This document shows, piece after piece, positions 25,752-34,413 of a stretch of 64,000 nt of DNA (position 1 is its first letter; each line of letters starts with the position of its first letter). This stretch comes from Mucilaginibacter limnophilus. GTDB taxonomy: Bacteria; Bacteroidota; Bacteroidia; Sphingobacteriales; Sphingobacteriaceae. A model generated the notes under the pieces. The model worked only from the letters and a program-made list of their open reading frames with translations, had not been told where the DNA came from and ran no database searches. The translations under genes were made by a program, and so were the position numbers. The stretch covers positions 1 to 64,000 of the forward strand of contig NZ_SACK01000001.1 in the NCBI RefSeq assembly GCF_004005815.1, read 5' to 3'.

Positions 25752-26401
25752 AGGACTATATAAGGTTAACACTAATCATTGTAGTGGTATTTAGCTGGCT
25801 AGCTTGTAATCAAGAGCCAACTCAATCTGCTCAGGTACTACCGAAAGCTGACAACACTATAAAGGCATCACTACGTCAAGCTCAACCCAAAGTTGAGCAA
25901 GATACTATACCAACTTATACAACTGCCATATACAAAACTCACATACCTGAAGCCGTCTATGGCCTGCTTGAAAAAAAGCTTCCAGGCTGGAGATTACCCT
26001 CACCAGATAGCTGGGAGAAGTATTGGTTTCATGCCTATAAGAAAGACAGTGCCCTTGTTGACTATGTGAATGGAGACTTTAACGGTGACAGCAAGTCCGA
26101 TTATGCCTTACTCTTAGAGAATGAGCAACATGCTTTCACAGTTTGGGTATTACAGTCAGATGGCAATGATTATAAGGCAATTAAGTTACTAGAACTTAAC
26201 GAGGCGACTTTGCCGCTTGACATAGGTTTAGAATTGATAGATAAGGGTAAGTTGAACTACCTAAGTATGGATGAAGGTGCGGATGACATCAAAACAATTG
26301 ATTTAGAGCACCACGCTATACAAGTTTCAAATTTTGAGGCTTCAGCAGAGACATACTACTGGAAAGATGGCAAGTACCAATCTGTTACTACAGGCGATTA
26401 G
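25736..26401 (+). CDS. lipoprotein with FG-GAP-like acidic loop
   Basis: 221 residues. The signal segment (LTLIIVVVFSWLAC) ends in a lipobox Cys near residue 24, followed by a Gln/Pro/Ala-rich linker. In the second half NGDFNGDSKSDYALLLEN matches the D-x-N-G-D-x-x-x-D calcium-binding loop of FG-GAP/VCBS-type repeats, and the chromosomal gene at 44085-44926 has the same kind of loop. It is the last gene of the element, overlapping the previous lipoprotein gene, and is followed by a hairpin at 26405. The role is unknown. Confidence 0.65.
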   Translation: MEKGLKDYIRLTLIIVVVFSWLACNQEPTQSAQVLPKADNTIKASLRQAQPKVEQDTIPTYTTAIYKTHIPEAVYGLLEKKLPGWRLPSPDSWEKYWFHAYKKDSALVDYVNGDFNGDSKSDYALLLENEQHAFTVWVLQSDGNDYKAIKLLELNEATLPLDIGLELIDKGKLNYLSMDEGADDIKTIDLEHHAIQVSNFEASAETYYWKDGKYQSVTTGD

Positions 26402-26404
26402 GGT

Positions 26405-26462
26405 CTGCACATTTTCTGAACACATGGTATAATATAAGTAGTACTAGATAATAAATGTGCAG
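26405..26462 (+). repeat. 10-bp inverted repeat after the last element gene
   Basis: CTGCACATTT (26405-26414) and AAATGTGCAG (26453-26462) are perfect arms around a 38-base AT-rich loop, four bases past the stop codon. A second pair, GTCTGCAC (26403-26410) and GTGCAGAC (near 26472-26479), overlaps it. It may act as a weak terminator or a protein-binding site. Confidence 0.5.
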
Positions 26463-27036
26463 TTACCTGAGTGCAGACTTGCCTATGTAAACTTTTAAAG
26501 CATACAGGTAAACTATTCGTTTACAAGTCAAGCCACTCAATTCAGTTTCAACTGCTTTATAAAGTAAGATTCAATATCTATTGGAATCCTTCAGTTGATC
26601 AATAGTTTAGTTCAATAAGGTTAGCCTTGTGAAGACAAACGTTGGAGTGTCATCATATGCTAGTGTTGCTATCCAAAAAATTTTCAAATCTTGTAACTCC
26701 CTATATAAACATAGATATGTAGAATAATTTGGAAAGTGGGATAGATAATTATACAAAGGGAAGAGAATCATTAATCATTAGAGCAAAGTTAGGGCTTCGG
26801 CTGCTGTAGCGCATGAAAGACTACGGCATAAACACAACCTCACGCATTGCCTTACATTTATTCCGTTTCCTTTCTTGCTTGATTGCCTCAAACCTGAGTT
26901 ATGCTCAAATAATTAATTGTTTCACTCAATCCTAATTGCATATGACAAATACATCTTAAACGCATTTAAGCATTACACGCCAAAAGGCGTACATTAGCAT
27001 TATAGTTCATCCAATTTATTAACTCGGTTTACTTGA

Positions 27037-27058
27037 TAGTAAATAGATAGTACAACAA
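27037..27058 (+). repeat. two 11-bp-spaced TAGTA units near the right end
   Basis: TAGTAAATAGA (27037-27047) and TAGTACAACAA (27048-27058) match the spacing and first five bases of the three units at 8849-8881. They lie 59 bp inside the right att site and are candidate integrase arm-binding sites. Confidence 0.45.
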
Positions 27059-27116
27059 TACATCATTGCTTCAAAAAGAAGGTTTGTTATACCGTAAACG
27101 AATATATGACCTCTAG

Positions 27117-27162
27117 CTTCTAAGCAGTAGGTCTTTGGTTCGAATCCAAACGGAATCACTTA
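27117..27162 (+). repeat. attR: right copy of the 46-bp direct repeat
   Basis: Identical to 8724-8769, it contains the tRNA-Arg 3' half from the anticodon loop to CACTTA. The tRNA 5' half is absent here, so this is the displaced host end left by integration. Confidence 0.93.
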
Positions 27163-27191
27163 AAGGAAAGCAGAAATGTTTTCCTTTTTTT
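27162..27191 (+). terminator. displaced original tRNA-Arg terminator
   Basis: AAAGGAAA pairs with TTTTCCTTT around GCAGAAATG, followed by a T run. It begins right at the right att border, where the terminator of the uninterrupted tRNA-Arg gene would have stood. Confidence 0.75.
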
Positions 27192-27305
27192 GTATATACA
27201 TAAAGGTGGTATTAAGGATGACGTTATAGCATCAACTTGCATAAAGAAGATTGCTTTTGCAAATATTTTACCATCGAATGTCTTAATGTTTGAAGATTCT
27301 ATTGT

Positions 27306-27947
27306 TTGATAAATACTGTTGTATTACTTTTATCAACTCCAATTTACAAACCCGTTAGTAATACTTTGGCCAATCAGCTTTCAGAAACTGAACGCATAGC
27401 CGGGCTAATAGCAGGCGACGAAAATGCTTTTACGTTACTGTATCAGGAATACAGTGCGAAGGTGTACAGGCTTGCTTATAAGTTTTTAAAAAGCAAAGAA
27501 CAAAGCGAAGAAATAGTACAGGAGGCATTTATTAATCTTTGGCTTAGTCGTCAAAAACTTGAAACCACAGGTAATTTATGGTTATACCTGTATGTTATAA
27601 CGAAGCGTTTATCGTTAAATGCGTTACGGCAAGTTTACAAGTCGGCTGATTTAACCGGTAAATTATTGCAAAGCATTAAAATCGATCATAATAGTACAGA
27701 AGAAGATATTCTGGCACATGATCTTGAACAATATACTGATAAGCTGATAGAAAAGCTTCCGAAACAGCAGCAGCTTATTTTTAAGCTTAGCCGTATTGAA
27801 GGCTTGTCGCATAAAGAAATAGCCGAACAGTTGAACATATCTCAAAACACAGTTAAAAACCATATGGTTGAGGCGTTGAAAACACTGAAACAGAACCTTA
27901 AATATTCTGATCTTCTCTTCTTTGTGGCGCTGATACATCGTTTTTGA
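27306..27947 (+). CDS. ECF RNA polymerase sigma factor of the PUL
   Basis: Up to 213 residues. Region 2 is LLYQEYSAKVYRLAYKFLKS followed by EEIVQEAFINLWLSRQKL, and region 4 is LPKQQQLIFKLSRIEGLSHK with AEQLNISQNTVKNHM. It belongs to the Bacteroidota FecI-like sigma group paired with FecR. No in-frame ATG precedes region 2: the frame opens with TTG at 27306, and another TTG is at 27366 (LANQLSETERIAG). The start is therefore uncertain and may be a rare TTG start or a lost ATG. It should direct RNA polymerase to the susCD promoter when the substrate is sensed. Confidence 0.88.
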   Translation: MINTVVLLLSTPIYKPVSNTLANQLSETERIAGLIAGDENAFTLLYQEYSAKVYRLAYKFLKSKEQSEEIVQEAFINLWLSRQKLETTGNLWLYLYVITKRLSLNALRQVYKSADLTGKLLQSIKIDHNSTEEDILAHDLEQYTDKLIEKLPKQQQLIFKLSRIEGLSHKEIAEQLNISQNTVKNHMVEALKTLKQNLKYSDLLFFVALIHRF

Positions 27948-28040
27948 AAAAAAAATTTCAGTACAGGTAGTCCTGTAATCCTCTTTGTGTGTTCTGTATA
28001 TGTAAACCAATCTCCCGGAGAGTATTATACCAACTATACA

Positions 28041-29219
28041 ATGAAGCACGAAAAGCTTAAAAGCTTATTACGCAGTTATTTTGACAACACCATTAGCGAT
28101 GCCGATTGTGTTGAGCTTTTAAGCTATATGGACAAGCATCCTCATGAAGTAGAACGTGCAGTTGACGAAACGCTTCCGGCAGATGATACCGGCCCGAAAT
28201 TTTCAGAGCAGCAGGCACAGGATGTATTAAGCCGTATAAAAGCCGACGGGCGTTTTGTTACAGTTTTACAACCTCCGGTAATTAAGTTTTATCAACGTCG
28301 TTGGTTGCAGGTTGCAGCCATTTTATTGGTGATTTTAACCGCTGTAATAGTCGTTCTAAATAAAAACAATACTCCTGCCAACATTGCTGAAAATATAATT
28401 CAAAAACCCATTGTACCGGGTAGTAACAAAGCTATGTTGACATTGGCTAACGGACAAACCGTTGTACTTGACAGCGCCTCCAACGGAGTTATTGCCGGTG
28501 CAGGAAATAACAATGTTGTTAAAAAGAACGATGGTGAACTTGTTTATCAGCCTGGTGAAAATGCTGCAAACAATCGCATCCCGATATACAATATCCTTAC
28601 AACTCCTAAAGGTGGAGAGTACCGTGTTACCCTATCTGATGGTACTAAAGTTTGGCTCAACGCCGCATCATCATTAAGCTACCCGCAGGAATTCACAGGA
28701 AATGAGCGTAAAGTGAAATTAACAGGCGAGGCATACTTTGAAGTTGCAAAAAATAAAAGCAAACCTTTTTATGTAATGGTGAACGATGTGCAGGTGCGGG
28801 TACTTGGCACACACTTCAACATTAGTGGTTATACAGATGATGGCCGGGTAACTACCACCCTGATTGAAGGTGCTGTACAAGTGAGCAAGTATAAAGTTGT
28901 ATCATCATTAATGCCCGGCCAAAAAGCGGTGGTAAATAATAGCTCGGCAGATATAGTTGTCTCCTCTGCCGATGTAAGCGATGCCGTGGCCTGGAAGAAC
29001 GGCTATTTTACTTTTAATGAGGAAGATATAACCGGCATTATGAAAAAAGTTTCGCGGTGGTATGATGTTGAAGTAGTGTATGAAGGAGCCGTGAGCAATG
29101 AGAAATTTGGCGGGACATTTTACCGCTCAAAAAGTATTAACGAACTACTTGACTATCTGAGAAGAATTGGAAATATCAGCTTTAAGATTTCAGGAAGGAG
29201 GATAATTGTTATGAAGTAA
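28041..29219 (+). CDS. FecR-type anti-sigma factor
   Basis: 392 residues from ATG 28041; the frame opens 18 codons earlier without protein character. The N-terminal cytosolic anti-sigma part (MKHEKLKSLLRSYFDNTISD) is followed by one membrane helix (LQVAAILLVILTAVIVVL, about 93-110), the periplasmic FecR domain (TPKGGEYRVTLSDGTKVWL; VRVLGTHFNISGY) and a C-terminal DUF4974-like domain (ITGIMKKVSRWYDVEVVYEG). It holds the sigma factor inactive until the STN domain of the SusC receptor signals ligand binding. It lies 93 bp after the sigma gene and is part of the same unit. Confidence 0.95.
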   Translation: MKHEKLKSLLRSYFDNTISDADCVELLSYMDKHPHEVERAVDETLPADDTGPKFSEQQAQDVLSRIKADGRFVTVLQPPVIKFYQRRWLQVAAILLVILTAVIVVLNKNNTPANIAENIIQKPIVPGSNKAMLTLANGQTVVLDSASNGVIAGAGNNNVVKKNDGELVYQPGENAANNRIPIYNILTTPKGGEYRVTLSDGTKVWLNAASSLSYPQEFTGNERKVKLTGEAYFEVAKNKSKPFYVMVNDVQVRVLGTHFNISGYTDDGRVTTTLIEGAVQVSKYKVVSSLMPGQKAVVNNSSADIVVSSADVSDAVAWKNGYFTFNEEDITGIMKKVSRWYDVEVVYEGAVSNEKFGGTFYRSKSINELLDYLRRIGNISFKISGRRIIVMK

Positions 29220-29233
29220 AACTTACTCCCATG

Positions 29234-29299
29234 CAATTATCTGATAAAAAGCAAGCCGGAAGCGTTCGCACCGCCCCGGCTCAGTGTATCAGATAATTG
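29234..29299 (+). promoter_or_regulatory. three-tier hairpin between fecR and susC
   Basis: CAATTATCTGATA (29234-29246) and TATCAGATAATTG (29287-29299) are perfect 13-bp arms. Inside them AGCCGG (29254-29259) pairs with CCGGCT (29276-29281), and GCG/CGC closes the tip. No T run follows, so it is not a standard terminator. It may be a processing site, an attenuator, or the 5' stabiliser of the susC mRNA. Confidence 0.6.
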
Positions 29300-29346
29300 A
29301 ACCAATTGCAAGCAAATACAAATCAATTAATTAACCTGACATTCAA

Positions 29347-32300
29347 ATGTATAAAAATTTTACTGCTTTTACTTGCAGACGGCAACGCCGTATTTATAAA
29401 CTTCTGTTCGTGATGAAACTCATAATTTTCCTGTTGACAGCCACCTTGTTACAGGTGTCTGCAGCCACGTATGCACAGAAAGTTACACTGACAGTTAAAA
29501 ATGCTACCATAAAGGAAGTGTTTGAAAAAATACAGAGTCAAACTCAATACGATTTTCTGTACAATGCCGATGATTTAAAATTAGCCCGGCCTCTTAGTAT
29601 AAATTTAAAAGATACACCGTTAAAACAGGCGCTCGACGAGTGCTTCAGCGGACAACCTTTAAGTTATACTATTGAAAATACCACTATACTTATTACAAAA
29701 AGACCGAAAGCACCTGCTAAAGAGGCACAAAGGAAAGTGATTACAGGTACAGTAACCGATAGTACCGGTTTGGCTTTGCCTGGTGTAACCGTCAAAGAAA
29801 AAAACACCCAAAATGCCGTGAGTACCGATAATGCCGGCAGGTATAGCATTGAAGTAGCCGATGAAGGCGCGGTGCTGGTGTTCAGCTTTATTGGATATGT
29901 TAACCAGGAAGTTGCCGTAACAGGCCCAGGCCCGTTTAACGTAAAACTTAAAGAAAGCAATACAACGCTTAACGAGGTTGTGGTAGTGGGCTACGGCACC
30001 CAAACCAAATTGTCACTAACAGGTGCGGTTAATCAAATTAAGTCTGAAAACATTGCTAATAAACCAGTTACCAATACTTTCCAGGCATTGCAGGGTGAGT
30101 CGCCCAACCTGGTTATTCAGCAAAGCCAGTTAAATCCCGGTAGCAATGTGGTTATTAATATACGCGGTGTGGGTACGCTGGGAAATAACGACCCGCTTAT
30201 TGTTATTGACGGTATTGTGGGCGGCAACCTGGCCACGCTTAACCCGAATGATATTGCGAGCGTTTCCGTATTGAAAGATGCAGGTTCGGCAGCTATTTAT
30301 GGTTCGCGCGCGGCAAACGGCGTGTTGCTGGTTACCACCAAAAGCGGAAAAATGAACCAGAAATCAACCGTAACATACAATGGCAATTACGGTATTCAAA
30401 CGCCTCGTGTACTGGTTAAAAAAGTAAGCGCATGGGATAACGCCTATTACAAGAACGAGTCGCTGGTTAATTCAGATCTTCCGCCGGTTTATACGCCTGA
30501 AGATATACAACAACTGCGTGAGCAGGGCAACGGCACATGGGACGTTGAACACATATTGAAAGATGCTCCTATGCAATCACACAACCTTAGTGTTAATGGT
30601 GGTGGCGAAACCAGTTCATATTACGTATCGTTGGGCTATCAAAATCAAGAAAGTAACCTGATAGGTAACGGTGGTTCGGGGGCTGATTTTGGTTATCAGA
30701 AATATAATGTTCGGTTAAACCAAACCTCGGTTATTGGCAAGTTAAGAACGAATATCATACTTAACTACACCAAAACACGTAACAAAACCAATAGCGTAGG
30801 CGACAATAATATTTTTGCCGATGCCAATCGCGTGCCTTTAAACTATAGCTGGACTGACGAGAACGGTAATTATCTTACAAACACCGTAGCATCGCAGTAT
30901 AATGAATATGGTGTGTTGGAAAAAGGTGGTTTTAATCAGGCCGATAACGATGAGATATTCGGTAATATCAACGGTCAGTTAAACATTACTAACGATTTAA
31001 AGCTGACTGCCGTTGTGGGTGGTACTATAACTAATAACGGTAATTTTTTCCGCAGGATGCAGGTAAACTATCTGCCATCAGGGGTTTATGGTGACGATCG
31101 TGCGGTGCTTGATAACAACTCAAAATCATTTCTGCTGAATACACAGGTATATGCCGACTACAATAAACGTTTTGCCGAACACAGCCTTGCGGTTAAAGTA
31201 GGCGTATCTAACGAATCGTATAACGGACGTGGTTTCCAACTGCAAAAGACCTTTACCGACTTGTATTTAGGTACACCAACAACAGGCACAATACTGGATC
31301 CTCTTAACTCAAACAACAGTATAGCGGTTGACCAGACAAGCTTAAATTCACTGTTTGGCCGTGTATCATATTCTTATAAAGACAGGTATTTCCTTGAAAG
31401 CACTTTCCGTGTGGATGCATCATCAAAGTTTGCTCCGGGTAACCGTACAGGTTTCTTCCCATCAGTAAACGCGGGCTGGCTTGCGTCTGACGAGGAGTTT
31501 TTCAAACCTATTGAAAACGTTGTCAATACGCTAAAATTCAGGGCTACTTATGGTGTGTTGGGTAATCAAAATGTAAATTCATTCCAGTACCAAACTACTT
31601 ATTTCAATTATACTAACGCTTACGGTTTTAATGGCAGCCCTGTAGGTGGCGCAGGGTTTTTATTAGGCAACCCTATTTTAACCTGGGAAAAAGCAGCTAC
31701 CCTTAACCTTGGTGTGGATGCAGGTTTCCTGAATAATAAGCTGAATGTTTCATTTGACTATTTTGATAAAGTTACGCGCGATATCTTACAAACCAGGTAT
31801 GATGTTCCGTTAATTTTCGGCGCAGGTTTGCCCGACTATAACGTAGCTAAAGTACAAAATAGAGGATGGGAGTTTACATTAACCTATAATGCGAACGGGA
31901 GAGATCTAAAACAAAGCTTCAGTTTTAATATTGGCGACAGCAAAAACAAATTGCAAACCTTAACTGGTGGCGCTACCGAGCAAATTGTAGCGCAGGACGT
32001 ATTCTCACTGATAAGAAGGGTAGGCGAACCAATTACCCAATATTACGGTTATGAAACCAATGGCTTCTTCCAAAACCAGGAAGAGGTTAACAGCTACCCA
32101 AAACCTGCCGGTTTTACCGTTACGCCGGGCGACGTAAAGTTTGTTGACCAGAACAGGGACGGTAAAATTGATGATAAGGACAAAGTGGTTTTAGGTAACC
32201 CTTTTCCACGTTATACCTTTGGCTTTACGTACAGGGCATCATATAAGGGGTTTGACCTTAGTCTGTTTGTACAAGGTGTAGGTAAGCGCGACGCGTTTCT

Positions 32301-32727
32301 TCGCGGCGAATTGGTTGAGCCGTTCCACTATAACTATGGTGCCACGTTGTACGAGCATCAAACCGACTACTGGACACCTAACAACCCTGATGCCCGTTAT
32401 CCAAAACTCGCCGCCATCGGTTCGGCTTCAAACTCATACAACTGGCGTAATGGTTCTGATTTGTATAAATACGATGCCGCCTATATCCGTCTTAAAAATG
32501 TCAATATAGGATATTCGCTTCCAACTTCGGTTGCAAATAAAATGGGGATGAAAACCCTTAGGGTATCATTCATCGGCCAAAACCTGTTAACGTTTACGAA
32601 GTTAAGTTTCATTGACCCTGAAACAACAGAGTTTGGTAATAACCTGGGTACAAACTCAGCTTCAAACAGCGCGCGCACCTATCCGCTGCCGGTATTTTAC
32701 GGAGCAGGTGTTGATGTGACATTTTAA
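29347..32727 (+). CDS. SusC/RagA-family TonB-dependent receptor with STN domain
   Basis: 1126 residues. After the signal region (KLIIFLLTATLLQVSAATYA) comes an STN/secretin domain (KVTLTVKNATIKEVFEKIQ; about 45-120), then a carboxypeptidase-regulatory-like strand domain (GTVTDSTGLALPGVTVKEK), a TonB box (LNEVVVVGYGTQ), the plug (IRGVGTLGNNDPLIVIDGI; VLKDAGSAAIYGSRAANGV) and a long barrel ending VDVTF. The STN domain marks it as a transducing receptor that signals to the FecR protein encoded just before it. With SusD it imports oligosaccharides, presumably mannan fragments, through the outer membrane. Confidence 0.97.
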   Translation: MYKNFTAFTCRRQRRIYKLLFVMKLIIFLLTATLLQVSAATYAQKVTLTVKNATIKEVFEKIQSQTQYDFLYNADDLKLARPLSINLKDTPLKQALDECFSGQPLSYTIENTTILITKRPKAPAKEAQRKVITGTVTDSTGLALPGVTVKEKNTQNAVSTDNAGRYSIEVADEGAVLVFSFIGYVNQEVAVTGPGPFNVKLKESNTTLNEVVVVGYGTQTKLSLTGAVNQIKSENIANKPVTNTFQALQGESPNLVIQQSQLNPGSNVVINIRGVGTLGNNDPLIVIDGIVGGNLATLNPNDIASVSVLKDAGSAAIYGSRAANGVLLVTTKSGKMNQKSTVTYNGNYGIQTPRVLVKKVSAWDNAYYKNESLVNSDLPPVYTPEDIQQLREQGNGTWDVEHILKDAPMQSHNLSVNGGGETSSYYVSLGYQNQESNLIGNGGSGADFGYQKYNVRLNQTSVIGKLRTNIILNYTKTRNKTNSVGDNNIFADANRVPLNYSWTDENGNYLTNTVASQYNEYGVLEKGGFNQADNDEIFGNINGQLNITNDLKLTAVVGGTITNNGNFFRRMQVNYLPSGVYGDDRAVLDNNSKSFLLNTQVYADYNKRFAEHSLAVKVGVSNESYNGRGFQLQKTFTDLYLGTPTTGTILDPLNSNNSIAVDQTSLNSLFGRVSYSYKDRYFLESTFRVDASSKFAPGNRTGFFPSVNAGWLASDEEFFKPIENVVNTLKFRATYGVLGNQNVNSFQYQTTYFNYTNAYGFNGSPVGGAGFLLGNPILTWEKAATLNLGVDAGFLNNKLNVSFDYFDKVTRDILQTRYDVPLIFGAGLPDYNVAKVQNRGWEFTLTYNANGRDLKQSFSFNIGDSKNKLQTLTGGATEQIVAQDVFSLIRRVGEPITQYYGYETNGFFQNQEEVNSYPKPAGFTVTPGDVKFVDQNRDGKIDDKDKVVLGNPFPRYTFGFTYRASYKGFDLSLFVQGVGKRDAFLRGELVEPFHYNYGATLYEHQTDYWTPNNPDARYPKLAAIGSASNSYNWRNGSDLYKYDAAYIRLKNVNIGYSLPTSVANKMGMKTLRVSFIGQNLLTFTKLSFIDPETTEFGNNLGTNSASNSARTYPLPVFYGAGVDVTF

Positions 32728-32752
32728 CTGATTGACCTTTAAAGAAACAGAC

Positions 32753-34393
32753 ATGAAATTTCTAAAAAAAATATTTATCGCGATGCTTGCGTTAACCGCG
32801 GCATCAGGATGTAAAAAACTTGACCTTGGGCCATCAGACAGGTTTTCTGAACTTAATTTTTGGACAATTGATGCCAATGTTTACAACGCGCTGTACAACA
32901 ATTACAGCCTGATGTACAACAGCAACCTGTATTTTTATAATGAGTCGACTTCTGATAACGCCTTCTCATCATCGGGCGATTATAACCTGATAGCGAGTGG
33001 CAATTCAACTTCGGCTTTGGGCAAGTTTCAAAACGATTGGTCGTATTACTACTCCACCATAAAATCGTGTAACTTGTTTTTATTGCACATTGATGAAAAC
33101 ACAACCCTATCGGCTGAAGTGAAAGAACGTTTAAAAGCCGAAACAAGGTTTATCCGTGCATTCGCGCATTTTAACCTGGCCAAATGGTACGGTGATGTAC
33201 CGCTGGTTGACCGTGATCTTACACCCGAGGAGGCTCAAACCATTTCACGTACGCCTAAAGAACAGGTGATGAACTTTGTGATTGACGAGTTAGCTGCTAT
33301 TGCAGAAATACTGCCATCAAAAAATGAGATACCTGCTGCGGAAAATGGCCGCATTACAAGCGGTGCCGCGCTGGCATTAGAAGCAAGGGCGTTGCTTTAT
33401 GAAGGCGACCGCATGGCAGAAGTAGTTACCGTATGTGAAAAGCTAATGAACCAGCAATCAACATACGGCACGTACGAGCTTGTTGGTAACTATAGCGATC
33501 TGTTTAACAATCCTACAGTTAACCGTACTAACAACGAAACCATCCTTTCACTACAATACGTTCCGGGGGTACGTACCTGGAATGAAATGTGGGACTTTGT
33601 TCCGCGTTCGGTAGGTGGCCGTGTAAGTTCAATGTCGCCAACTCAGGAACTGGTTGATGATTATTTAATGCTGAATGGTAAGGATATTGACGAAGCAGGT
33701 TCGGGATACAACGAAGACAATCCATATGTTAACCGCGATCCGAGGTTAACTGCAACCGTGGTATACCATGGATATGACTGGACAGGCCAGGTGAATAAAA
33801 TCATTTATATAAAACCTGGTACAGACCCTGTGAATTTTGACGGCAAACCTGAAACTGTACCGTTGGACGAGTACAGCCCTGCTTCTCAAAGCACTTCGCC
33901 AACCGGATATTATTGGCGTAAATATTACGATCCTACATCGCTGCCCAATTTAGTATCAGGTATTAACCTGCATTTATTAAGGTATGCAGAGGTATTGCTT
34001 ACTTATGCCGAAGCAAAAAACAGCCTTGGCCAGATGGATGCTACCGTTTGGAATGAAACCATAAGGGCTTTACGCGAGCGTGCAGGCTTTACCGATGCGG
34101 GCGCGCTTAATTATCCCGGTAATGCAAATATGACCGACATCATTCGTCGCGAAAGAAGGGTTGAACTTGCCATGGAGGGTTTACGTACCGATGATATTTT
34201 CCGCTGGAGGATTGCAGAAGATGTGCTGAATGGCTGGGCCCACGGCGCTAAGTTCTCTGCCGACCCAAGTACTGACAATGGTTACATAAGAGCGCAAAAC
34301 CGCAATTTTGATCCGGATAAGAATTACTTGTGGCCGATACCGGCACGTGATCTTAGCCTGAACCACAACCTGACACAGAACCCCGGTTATTGA
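32753..34393 (+). CDS. SusD/RagB-family nutrient-binding outer-membrane lipoprotein
   Basis: 546 residues from ATG 32753; TTG 32732 is rejected as it leads into non-coding sequence. It has a lipoprotein signal (LALTAASGCKKL). The typical SusD parts can be seen: RFIRAFAHFNLAKWYGDVPL with the TPR-like helices, RYAEVLLTYAEAKNSLG, and the C-terminal RRERRVELAMEGLRTDDIFR followed by LWPIPARDLSLNHNLTQNPG. It forms the lid of the SusC transporter and captures glycan at the surface. It is 25 bp after susC. Confidence 0.97.
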   Translation: MKFLKKIFIAMLALTAASGCKKLDLGPSDRFSELNFWTIDANVYNALYNNYSLMYNSNLYFYNESTSDNAFSSSGDYNLIASGNSTSALGKFQNDWSYYYSTIKSCNLFLLHIDENTTLSAEVKERLKAETRFIRAFAHFNLAKWYGDVPLVDRDLTPEEAQTISRTPKEQVMNFVIDELAAIAEILPSKNEIPAAENGRITSGAALALEARALLYEGDRMAEVVTVCEKLMNQQSTYGTYELVGNYSDLFNNPTVNRTNNETILSLQYVPGVRTWNEMWDFVPRSVGGRVSSMSPTQELVDDYLMLNGKDIDEAGSGYNEDNPYVNRDPRLTATVVYHGYDWTGQVNKIIYIKPGTDPVNFDGKPETVPLDEYSPASQSTSPTGYYWRKYYDPTSLPNLVSGINLHLLRYAEVLLTYAEAKNSLGQMDATVWNETIRALRERAGFTDAGALNYPGNANMTDIIRRERRVELAMEGLRTDDIFRWRIAEDVLNGWAHGAKFSADPSTDNGYIRAQNRNFDPDKNYLWPIPARDLSLNHNLTQNPGY

Positions 34394-34413
34394 TCATTTA
34401 AATATAAAGCAAT

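Larger units (their letters stand above)
26402..27116. other. 715-bp AT-rich right end of the element, no gene seen
   Basis: It holds an inverted repeat just after the last gene (CTGCACATTT 26405-26414 and AAATGTGCAG 26453-26462, 38-base loop) and, nearer the end, two 11-bp-spaced TAGTA units (27037-27058). The rest has no open frame of protein character and no recognised RNA. Confidence 0.6.
8724..27162. mobile_element. 18.4-kb integrative element in tRNA-Arg
   Basis: Bounded by a perfect 46-bp direct repeat (8724-8769 and 27117-27162), the left copy inside an intact tRNA-Arg, with a tyrosine integrase as the first gene after the left end. The cargo is about 20 genes of a lower-GC look than the flanks, mostly unknown: a helicase-like protein, a PD-(D/E)XK nuclease, a ParA operon, a methyltransferase-like protein, small membrane proteins and lipoproteins. 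No relaxase, coupling protein, mating-pair or phage structural gene was recognised, so transfer would need help from another element or an unrecognised protein. The size, the att sites and the single integrase fit a tRNA-borne genomic island or mobilizable element. Confidence 0.9.

Noticed and set aside
16783..26500. Recurrent CTTTTAAA or similar at gene borders in the element
   Set aside because: The motif appears in several spacers (for example 16783, 18688, 23077, 26493) but also inside a gene (22441), and is expected by chance in AT-rich DNA.
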